Source: Telopea speciosissima (taxonomy: Eukaryota; Streptophyta; Magnoliopsida; Proteales; Proteaceae). Taken from it: DNA of 64,000 bases. The position numbers were made by a program, and so were the translations under genes. Shown piece by piece: positions 55,320 to 64,000 of this stretch (position 1 is the stretch's first letter; the number at the start of each line of letters is the position of its first letter). The notes beneath the pieces are model-generated. The model was given only the letters and a program-made list of their open reading frames with translations. It was not told the DNA's origin and made no database searches. Location of the stretch: NCBI RefSeq assembly GCF_018873765.1, contig NC_057918.1, positions 8,440,862 through 8,504,861 of the forward strand. Direction: 5' to 3'.

Positions 55320-58300
55320 ATGAATCCGTTTTCATCAGAAACGCGGTTGAGGTAAGCGACGATCTCACTCTTTTATTTCTGTTGTAAGTTCGAGTATGTG
55401 ATAATGCCGTCTTCCCCTTGCTTTCGTTTAAACCGCTACCAGTTAGGTGTTTCTCTCCTGTCGAGGTGTTATGGTGTTAAGAGTACTTGGGCTAGTGATG
55501 TTCTGAATTGACCGTCAAATAGACAATGGGATTGGTCGCTCCTGGAGTTTGAATTCTCATTAATAGATACAATTCTCTTGCTAAATGATATCAAATTTAA
55601 GGAAACTATCTATATAGAACTGCAACGATTATTTTCCTTTTAATTTATTGATTTTCTTCGTCCAAATTTTAACCCAGTATAATTCTGTAGTCCACGGGAG
55701 AACTCCAAAGTTTTCTTGTAGCTCCTGGAAGGCTGGTTTGAGCTAAATATAAGAACTGGGATTATATAACTGGGATTATATATGGTGTATGAACTAAGCA
55801 ACAAGACATAGTTGCTCAATTTAAGAATTAATTTTAAATCACTCATTATACAATGATCCAAATAAAGGCAATTGACTTATCATTTTTTGCCTAACCATAA
55901 TCTTGATCAGCCTGTATGAGTCTCCAACCTGCATGACATACTGATACTGAGGACCCTTTCAACGAGGGACATGGAGAGTCATTAAATGGGACCTAACTTC
56001 CAATACTGGTTATTTGCAGTCAAATATTTCTCCAATTTAAATTAATAAAGAGGAGGATAGGAAAGGAGCTAGTGTACTGTTTATTGTCACTTTTTACTAA
56101 TTGATCTAAGAATAATTGTCAAGGTGTCGCTGAGGTGTCCAGGGCCTCCAGGTGCATTTTTTTTTGGATGGGCGTCACCTAGACGCAAGGTTCAAGAACT
56201 CGGTTTCGGTACAGGTTTCGCCCAGCCAAAAAACCGAGTTGGACCGAGATTTCGGTGGGTTGGTGGTTTTTTTTTTTTTAACCCGAAGGCTGGTTTCGGT
56301 GGGTTTTAGACCTAGTTTGGGTTTGAGATTTGGTACTCAGTCTATTTTAGGCCATTTAAACACAATTGCACTATCAGATTTTGCAAAAACTAAGTCCAAA
56401 TAAGAGTTTCACTTCGGACTCTAGGTTGGTAGGTGACGACGTACTAATAGGCCCTATTTTACACATAGTTTAGTAATTGAAAGCAATCAAATCATACAAT
56501 TAATATAAAACAACTTAAATAAACATTTCAAATGTAAAAGTGTACAATACATCAATCTTAACATGTTACATTTATCTCTATTATGAACCTTTATAAAAAA
56601 TCCTAAAAAATCAGATCAAATGCACACTTCTCTGTTGAGTTCTGCAGAGATCTCGACTGTCTCGGTCGAGATATGTACATTATAATGGTAAGTTAACCGA
56701 GATCGCGACTCGACTAGTCTTTTCCTAGTTTGTGATTCTGCTCAATAGGAGAACTTGCTGGTTTGCAGCCCAACATCCCTGTCTCTTTCAACAAATAAAA
56801 AAAAAACTTCCTTTGACATATGTTGATGCCTTTCTTGGACCTTGACACTTCAATTCCCATGAAGTACTTCAAGGGACCCAAATCTTTAATCTCAAACTGT
56901 TGAGCCAAGTAGGACTTCAGCCTAGCTATCTCAACTTTGTCATTTCCAGTCACAATAATGTCATCAACATAGACAATAAGGGCTCTGATGGTACCATTAC
57001 TACTCCGGGTAAATAAGGTATGGTCAGCTTGACTCTGGGAGTACCCATTCTTCAGAATAGCCTGCCTGAACCTCTCAAACCATGCTTTTGGAGACTGTTT
57101 GAGCCCATATAAAGCCTTCTTGTGGAGACACCTTGCCTTTAGCTGAAGGGAACTTGAAGCCAGGAGGGGGCTGCATGTATATTTCCTCCTCTAAGTCACC
57201 GTAGAGTAAAGCATTCTTCACATCCAACTGGAACAGTGGCCAATCTCTATTGGTTGCCAATGATAAGAGAACCTGAATAGAATTATGCTTAGCTACAGGA
57301 GCAAATGTCTCCTGATAGTCAATCCCATACACTTGATTAACCCTTTGGTCACCAACTTTGCCTTGTACCTCTCAACTGCACCATTAGACCTATACTTGAT
57401 TGTATAGACCCACCTGCATCAGACTGGAACTCTCCCCTTGGGAAGATCTACCGATTTTCAAGTACCATTCTTCTCAAGGGCCATCATTTTCTCATACATG
57501 GCTTGCTTCCACTTTGGGTCAGACTTTGCTTCAGTGAGATTCTTGGGAATGGAAACAAAAGAGAGAGCAATAGTGAAAGCAAGACTTGTGGAGAGAGAGC
57601 ATCATAGGAAACAAACTGGGTAATAGGATTAGTGCAAACTCTCTTGCCCTTTCTAACAGCAATTGGAAGGTCTAATTCAAAAGGAAGAGAAGGGATATCA
57701 CCTGATTGAAGATGATGGAGCTCAGGATGAGGATCCAAAGAGGACTCTTGGCAGGTCTTCTTTCCCTTTCCCTTCAAGCATTCACCTCTTTTGTACACAA
57801 CAACCTCATTTTCATTGCTAGCAGCAACACCTCTGTTGTCCACAACAACCTCATTTTCATTGCTAGCATCAACACCTGAATGAGTATCAATGTCAACAAT
57901 ATCCACTTCTTTGTGTTTACCAATGTCAAACATAAAAGGAGAAATAGGTAGGGGAGAAAGAAAGGGAATATCATTAGCAGCCTTTTCACTCCCACAATTC
58001 TCCCCATGAAGAGGGTGCTGATGAGGAGCAAAGAAGGGTATGGATTCAGGGAAGGTGACATCTTTGGAGAGGAGACGCTGACGGGAGGAAGGATGATAAC
58101 ACTTGTAGCTTTTGGTATTAGAACTTAGAAGAATACCCAAGGAAAAGGCATTTGAGAGCCTTGGGGTCAAGTTTAGTCCGAGAGGATTTGTTAACATGAA
58201 CATAACAAACACATCCAAAGACCTTGGGAGGAAGAGAGAAAGCAGATGCCTGGGGAGACAAGGTTTCCAGAGGAGATTTGGAATCAAGAAGTTTTGTAGG

Positions 58301-61300
58301 CATGCGGTTGATGAGAAAGGAAGCAGTAAGAAGAGCATCAGACCAAAAGTCTTAGGAACATGCATGCCAAAGAGAAGATTCCGAGTGACCTCCAATAAAT
58401 GGCGATTTTTCCTCTCAGCTACCCCATTTTGTTGGGATGTGTCAACACACGCTAGCTGATGGATAATGCCATTGTCAGTAAAGAAGGTTTGGAGGTCACC
58501 AAACATGTACTCCCCCCCCGCCCTTTATCAGAACGAACAATTTTGATTCGAGTGTCAAATTGAGTAAGAATCATCTGATAAAAATTCTTAAAGGCATCAC
58601 AAACATCACTCTTATGTTTCATCAGAACAGTCCAAGTAATGTGGGAATAGTCATCAACAAAAGAAATAAAGTAGCGATAGCCAAGTAAAGAAGTAGTAGG
58701 AGAGGGTCCCCAAACATCAATTTGTACAATATGAAAAGGAACACTGGATCTATTGCCATTGTAAGGATAAGAAGAACGACAATGTTTAGCAAATAGACAT
58801 GGTTCACACTGAAATACATGGGAAGAACGAATGGAAGAACACAAATGTGGTTATTTTTGTCTCATAACACTAAAAGAAGGGTGACCCAAGCGTTGATGCC
58901 ACAACATTAGAGAGTCAACGGTACTATTGTCCATAGTTTAAAATCTCGTTTCATTTCGGTCTTTCGAATATTTTGAGTATTTCGGTCGAGTCGAAACGAA
59001 ATGCAACATCGAATTGAAAAAATGCAATATTTTGGAAATATCGATCTTCTCATTTTAGAAATTTTGGAAATTTCGGTCTAAAAAATGCATTGTTTCGTTG
59101 AAATTTTGGTCAATTCGTTTCGGTATTTCTATCATTTTGGCATTTTACACCCACAAATGGCTAAAGCAAAACTCAGAGAAAAAATACAATATTTCGACGA
59201 AATTTTGGCAAAATTTCAGTCTGGCCGAAATGGCCTTTTGAAACAAGATTTAATACGCTATTGTCACTACGCCCACATGCATAGGACTGAGCAATAGGTA
59301 GAGGGGATGTTCCTGGATCAAGAAGGTAGAGTCCTTTTTCCTCACATCCACTGCCAATAATCCTCTTTGTCACCAAATCTTGAAAAATACAATGAGATGG
59401 AAAAAAAGTGACACAAGAATTCAAGGATTTGGTTAGATGACTCACAGATAAGAGGTTAGTGTTAAACTGAGGAACATGAAGAACATAATCAAAGGAGATA
59501 GAAAAGGTGACTTGGACACTACCCTTACCAGAAATAGAGGAAAGGGAACCATTAACGACCCTAACCTTTTCCTTACCAGAACAGATGGAGTATGAGTCGT
59601 AACACTGAGATATGCCAGCCATATGGTCAGTGGCTCCAGAGTCAATGACCCACGTAGATGTAGTAGAAGGAGCAGATGTAGAGGCTTGTAGAGTGGAAGT
59701 TGAAGAATCCGGCACTGTAGGTGTAGAAGCAGAGCTATCCAGATATGACAAAACCTTGCGAAATGCTGCAATATCATCCTGAGTGAGAGATCTGGTGTCT
59801 GTCTGTAGCTCAGATGAATATCCCATAGGTTCAACCTCATGCATCATAGTGTGTGCTCTGGCTCCCCCTCTCCTGCTGTCATGCATACCAGGGGGATAGC
59901 TATAAAGTATCCAACATCTCTCTTGAGTGTGTCCAAATTTCCCACAGTAGTCACAGCTGAATCTTTTCCTGGCATTCTCTTGGGGTGGAACTTGGCCTCT
60001 TCCTCCAACAACTGACATAATGTAGGAATGCACAAAAAATAGGGATGATACCCAATCCAAATGGGGAGTACACACTCTACCCAAACAAGCCCAAAAATAC
60101 CTTTCAAACACTGGTAATTTCAGTCCAGCAATCAAACAAGACAAACATCTCAAAGAAAAGCAACTCCACCAAAACCTTCAAGGCATATCTTCATCACACA
60201 ACCACTAGGAAGCTCAAACTACACTTCTCATCAACACCAAGCAGTCAAAAAACATCACAGGTCAATATTACAGGAAAAATAGAGATAGACCAAGGGCTGA
60301 TGGAAATTCCTTCCTTGGCTGGTTGTGCTTGATTTGACCTCTAAGGGTCTATTTCTTCAATTGCGACCTTCTCGTGGTGTCTCCACGGTTCTTGTTCATG
60401 TGCTTTGCAGGATTTTGTCAAACATTTCACATAATAATCTCTTCCTTGGAACCCCTCTGAAAAACAAACCCAAATAAACAAACCCTTTGAAGGGTAACAA
60501 TAGTTCACAACACTTCAATGAACCATATAAGGTATTCCACAACCATTTCATAACTGGAAATCATCGTGCTTTGTATTCCAAATGCAAAAAAGAAGGAAAA
60601 ATCGAAACTGTCTATACCTGACAGTCCTCATGATAATGAGTTGTGTTCACACAGCTCTTGTCTTCAGCAGAGGGGACCACATAGCTCACTTAGAGGACTC
60701 TTGGGTGATTCTAACCAGCCTATCCCCATCGCAAATGATGGCTTGGTGAGCGAGAATCGAAACAGGGAAGTTGTGGCTGGCGGTAATTCTGTCTAGGGCT
60801 TCTTGAGCTATCGTCTTCTACAGCTCTCAATCTCTCTCCATTAAGTCTTATGTTGAAGAATAGAACTCCAATAAATCTGCTATGTGTAGTATCTTACATG
60901 GTATAGCCTCTATTGGAACCCTCTATCTTTCTAGGGTTCCAAAGAGAGATGTAGAGGAAAAGTGAGCTTGGTCGACTCTCAAACCAGCTCTGATGCCAAG
61001 TTGGATTTTAAGAGATGAAGATGAGGAAGAATATGAGAAGAAGAGAGGAGGAGGAGAAGAAGAAGACAAAGAAAGAGAGGAGAGATAGTTTGGTGGAATG
61101 TTGTGTGTTGGAGAGATGACTCCTCCACAACTAAATTACTTCATTGATAATATGAAAGAAATTACATACACCTCCCTAGGGAGGTAAAAGATAAAAAAGG
61201 AAAATTACAATATAAGGCAACTAGTTAACAAACTAGTTCCTAAAATACCCTTACTGCAAAAACTCTAACATGGATCAATAGTTAAGTGTTTGAGTTAAAT

Positions 61301-64000
61301 TCATGGAAGAAGAACTTGGTCGAAACTGGTTTCGATCGAGTTGACTCGGTTTTGAAGCTTACCGAGACGAGATAATAGTCGAATTTATATTCGACCAGGT
61401 TTTGCTGGGTTTAGACCCTGTTTCGGCCATGTTTTAGTAATTTCGCAAGTTTCGACTTGAATACCTATATAAATTCACTTATCCCCATTGAAACTTGAGG
61501 AAACTTGGCTCAAAACCAGGACAGACACTTATTTATGCCAAGTAAATGTTTTTATATTTGTATTTCATTTACTTAAGATATTATTCATAAATAAGCAAAT
61601 ACCCCCTATTTGAATCCAGTAAAAATAGTTAAAAAAATAAAATTATAAAAGGATAAAAAGTCAACCCCCAGTTCAAGAACAAAAAAATGAATTTTTGGCG
61701 GTAAGTGCAATTTTCAACTTTTAAATGCTGAGATTTTTCTCTATTCTAAAAATTCCATAAAATTTTTTTGGGGTAAAATTTCCGTAAATCTTAATATGAT
61801 AAACATTGCTAAAAACCAAAAGAGCGGTAAAATATTCATTTATTTTGATGTCTAAAAATTTATTTCTATTCGGAGTGATTTTAAACAGCATTCGCACACA
61901 CCAAATTAAGTTTGACTGGAACATAACCCCTTCAATATAAATCAGATTTAAGCAATCTTTGATTTGTTGGAAAGCTTTCTAACAAATCCAAGATTGCTTA
62001 AATTTGATTTATAGTGAAGGAGTTATGTTCTGGTCAAACCTTATTCGATAAAATGTCCAAGAAAAATATACACTATCAAACTTGGGTCAAAACCACAAGT
62101 ATTATGTTGAGTGTTTTATATGTGAAACAAATGAATGGATTGGGTTCAAAATGTCAAAAATAGGCAGCACAACAAGAATTAGGGCAAAAAACAACTTCTG
62201 GGCCTCGAAACCAAAGTTTTGAGTTGGCTTGGAGAAAGTACTAGGTTTCGACCGAGATATGTTCAAAAGTTGGGAAATCTTGGTTTCTGGCTGGTCGAAA
62301 CCAGTGTCGTCACCGAGTTCTTGAACCTTTGTTAGATTAGGATATTTAATAGTTAGATAGAGTCCTGTTTTGAGTTTATATTTACTTTATGGACTGAGTG
62401 TTAGAGTGGTTAGGAGTCCTTTTAGGAGTTAATATAGGAATTTAGAAGGTCTTTTTATATATTATACACCCCATCAATTAGAGATGATTTGAATAAAGAA
62501 TTTGAGTTTTTTTTTTTGGTTTTTTAAAGAGTTGTAGTGTTGTTGAGCAGTGCATACAAGATTGGTATCCCAAACCTAATTTCTTCTCTTCTCTTCTTGC
62601 TACGTTTTCTTTCTTCTTCCTCCCAAGAAGATCGATCTCATCTCTTTTCCTTCCCTTCCATTGTCTGATTTCTTTCCTCAACAATGCAATTGCTTCCTTT
62701 ATCTTCACATACTTGATCATTGGGTGTGCTTGCATCTTAGATCCATGATCTGATTTTTTAGCTACCTCTTTAGTTCAATAGAAGACTAAAAGACTATTCT
62801 GGGAAAATTGTACTACCATTAGAAACTCCACCCCCCCCCCCCACACAAAAATAAATAAATAAATAAATAAAAAATTAGGAAAAACAGCCTGAGGCTTTGC
62901 ATAGTTGCATTTAGGGTGGGGGTAGGTCTTTTCTCTTTAAATTATAAAAAGGAGACCAACACCCTGCTAGGAAAAAAAAACCTTGATTTTTAGTTCTAAT
63001 TTTATTTCACTTTTGCTGAATGAGGTAATATTATATGGAGTTTGTAAACATGTTCCATTATTAGTCAATTAAGATGAATATTCATGTAACATTTAGAAAC
63101 AATAGTGAATTGGTTGAGTTCCAGGTTGAGTTCCTACATAATAGGAACATTAGAGTTTTGAGGGACACTGACTAGGTGATAGATTAATTCTCTCTTTTGG
63201 ACTACTAAAACACATCTTTCTCCATGAGTATTCTATGTGAGGTTCAGTATTGATTTGTTTATCACCATAACCGTTCATGCCAAATTTTGCATTGTAATAT
63301 GAGACCTTAACTTTTGCTATTTCTTCCATTGGTGACAGCTGACAGATCTTACCCCCAGCTTAAACTTGTTCATATCACTGATATGAGGTGAACTTTCATT
63401 GTAGGGATATGATTCGGGCTATACGTGCTTGTAAAACTGCTGCAGAAGAACGTGCTGTAGTAAGGAAAGAGTGTGCTGCCATTCGTGCTGCAGTTAGTGA
63501 AAATGACCAGGATTATAGGCATCGCAATATGGCAAAGCTCATGTTCATTCACATGCTCGGTTACCCCACACATTTTGGTCAAATGGAGTGCCTAAAATTG
63601 ATAGCATCTGCTGGATTTCCAGAAAAAAGAATAGGATATCTTGGTCTCATGTTGCTTCTTGATGAAAGGCAAGAAGTTCTTATGCTTGTTACAAACTCTC
63701 TAAAGCAGTATCCTGGGATTTTGGAGTTTTTTATTTGATATGTTTTTCTAACCTTTTCAGAACAGTTTTTACTCATATTAAATTGTGAATTCATATTGTT
63801 TGCTACTTGTGATGAATTATTCTGTTTTTCACCTATTACGTGGATTCCTTAACTAATTTATGTAGAGATCTTAACCACACAAACCAATATATTGTGGGTC
63901 TTGCTCTTTGTGCTTTGGGGAATATTTGTTCAGCGGAAATGGCTCGTGATCTGGCACCCGAAGTGGAAAGATTGCTCCAATTTAGAGATCCAAACATTCG
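55320..64000 (+). CDS. AP1G: AP-1 complex subunit gamma (gamma-adaptin), 5' part
   Basis: Large subunit of the AP-1 clathrin adaptor that sorts cargo at the trans-Golgi network/early endosome. Visible CDS is join(55320..55351, 63405..63707, 63866..64000 and beyond); phases agree (2, 2). Exon 1 is only 32 bases ([11 protein letters not shown]). Exon 2 gives [65 protein letters not shown]. Exon 3 gives [20 protein letters not shown] and [14 protein letters not shown]. These are the first about 156 residues of the alpha-helical adaptin trunk, near-identical to plant gamma-adaptins as I know them. The first intron is 8,053 bp and contains a broken Copia element, a nested MITE and other repeats. 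The gene continues past the window. No disruption is visible in the exons. Confidence 0.96.
55352..56149 (+). other. 5' section of gamma-adaptin intron 1
   Basis: Begins GTAAGC. Non-coding AT-rich DNA with a short direct doubling of ACTGGGATTATATA at about 55757-55784. No repeat boundary. Confidence 0.6.
56150..56713. repeat. Copy of the GTTCAAGAACTCGG / CGAGATTTCGG repeat family
   Basis: Starts near AAGGTTCAAGAACTCGGTTT (about 56189) and carries CCGAGATTTCGGTGGG. The far end carries CTCGGTCGAGATATGTACA and CCGAGATCGCGACTCGAC. The same terminal words occur inverted at 62260-62327 and inside 58932-59257. It directly abuts the truncated Copia element. Confidence 0.6.
58924..59265. mobile_element. 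hAT-like MITE nested in the Copia element, 326 bp, 8-bp target duplication
   Basis: Element 58932-59257 splits the Copia pol between the protease/GAG-pre region and [20 protein letters not shown] lies at 58924-58931 and 59258-59265. Ends: CATAGTTTAAAATCTCGTTT on the left; in reverse on the right CGTATTAAATCTTGTTTC, an imperfect terminal inverted repeat. The interior is built from TTTCGGTCGAG / GAAATTTTGG words shared with the family at 56150 and 61309. Confidence 0.88.
60985..61001 (-). other. Copia primer-binding site
   Basis: Read on the minus strand, TTGGCATCAGAGC follows the LTR by one or two bases. It matches the initiator tRNA-Met complement (TGGTATCAGAGC) with one change. Confidence 0.8.
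61002..61270 (-). repeat. Copia 5' LTR, about 269 bp
   Basis: In element orientation starts TGTTAGAGTTTTTGCAGTAA at 61270 and ends near AAATCCA just before the primer-binding site. Contains a GA/CT-rich block at 61015-61090. No second LTR was found in the window, so insertion age cannot be estimated from LTR divergence. Confidence 0.75.
61309..62327. repeat. About 1-kb element with inverted termini (GTTCAAGAACTCGG family)
   Basis: Left terminus AAGAACTTGGTCGAAACTGG (61310) and right terminus in reverse AAGGTTCAAGAACTCGGTGA (with CACTGGTTTCGACC) carry the same motif in opposite orientation. The interior 61430-61880 matches 27640-28100. No transposase or other coding region. A large hairpin lies inside (separate entry). 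Confidence 0.65.
61907..62044. repeat. Hairpin with arms of about 68 bp and a very short loop
   Basis: AAGTTTGACTGGAACATAAC ... TTTGGAAAGCTTT-type left arm (61907-61976) pairs with the right arm to about 62044 (AAGGTTTGACCAGAACATAA in reverse), roughly 85-90 percent complementary, centred on AAGCTTT at about 61973-61979. An RNA copy would fold into a long stem. Confidence 0.85.
62328..63404 (+). other. 3' section of gamma-adaptin intron 1
   Basis: Non-coding. A T run at 62507-62518, a C run with ATAA repeats at 62831-62872, and otherwise AT-rich sequence ending at the acceptor TTCATTGTAG before 63405. The block 62330-62600 (TTAGGAGTCCTTTTAGGAG, then a polypyrimidine region) resembles a retroelement LTR/leader in texture, but no partner was found. 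Confidence 0.5.

Larger units (their letters stand above)
56714..61270 (-). mobile_element. Truncated, broken Ty1/Copia retrotransposon in intron 1 of gamma-adaptin
   Basis: Minus orientation. From its 5' end: one LTR (61002-61270), primer-binding site, a leader, then pol pieces in the expected order: zinc knuckle [15 protein letters not shown] (about 59930), protease [11 protein letters not shown] (about 59620), GAG-pre-integrase [12 protein letters not shown] (about 58900), integrase core with [10 protein letters not shown] (about 58650) and [16 protein letters not shown] (about 58420), a Copia linker (57500-58300), RT start [10 protein letters not shown] (about 57310) and [20 protein letters not shown], then [21 protein letters not shown] (about 56880) and a [14 protein letters not shown] end. 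Stops and frameshifts separate the blocks. RNase H and the 3' LTR are missing, and most of gag is missing or unrecognisable. Cannot be active. Confidence 0.92.

Noticed and set aside
1-64000. A previously undescribed multi-gene system
   Set aside because: The six genes are well-known plant families in a probably conserved order. The remaining DNA is accounted for largely by transposon remnants and simple duplications.

Overview
This is a stretch of flowering-plant nuclear DNA. The evidence is GT-AG introns, AT-rich intergenic DNA, Copia, LINE, Au-like SINE, Mutator-like and hAT-like elements, a plastid rpoB scrap, and a plant-specific gene set that includes an allene oxide cyclase. It looks like a dicot or early-diverging angiosperm; the sequence alone does not narrow this further. 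No bacterial-type operon, CRISPR array, rRNA gene or intact tRNA gene was seen.

Six protein-coding genes are supported. In order they are: (1) the 3' part of a KUP6/KUP8-type KT/HAK/KUP potassium transporter, + strand, 5305-9756; (2) a complete class II trehalose-6-phosphate synthase-like gene, +, CDS 21692-24506, with a 5'UTR intron of about 2.6 kb; (3) a complete allene oxide cyclase of jasmonate synthesis, +, 29761-30712; (4) a complete membrane-anchored NHL-repeat protein, +, 38990-42106; (5) a second NHL-repeat paralogue, -, 45717-49287, tail-to-tail with the first; (6) the 5' end of the AP-1 complex gamma-adaptin gene, +, from 55320 to the window edge, with a first intron of about 8 kb. 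Exon-intron structures were built by hand from splice signals and all reading phases agree.

The order KUP - class II TPS - NHL - NHL - gamma-adaptin matches, from memory, Arabidopsis chromosome 1 neighbourhoods (TPS9/NHL/NHL/gamma-adaptin 1 at At1g23870-23900 and NHL/TPS8/KUP6 at At1g70280-70300). The window is therefore probably an ancestral microsyntenic block in which both halves are still joined, with an allene oxide cyclase inside it. The genes act in different processes (K+ transport, sugar signalling, jasmonate synthesis, extracytoplasmic NHL scaffolds, vesicle coats), and no shared pathway is claimed.

Most of the rest is repeats. Many insertions can be delimited by target-site duplications: a 2.1-kb Pack-MULE-like element carrying a spliceable captured exon (31957-34037), four hAT-like MITEs with 8-bp duplications, one of them nested inside a broken Copia element in the gamma-adaptin intron, a 5'-truncated LINE with a 14-bp duplication, an Au-like SINE with a 16-bp duplication, and five tiny LINE-tail insertions of 13-26 bp. 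There are also several long foldback palindromes and tandem duplications, including a 174-bp duplication of a coding exon in the potassium transporter. I found no evidence of a previously undescribed multi-gene system. The most interesting items are the duplicated KUP exon, the Pack-MULE, the micro-insertions and the preserved gene order.
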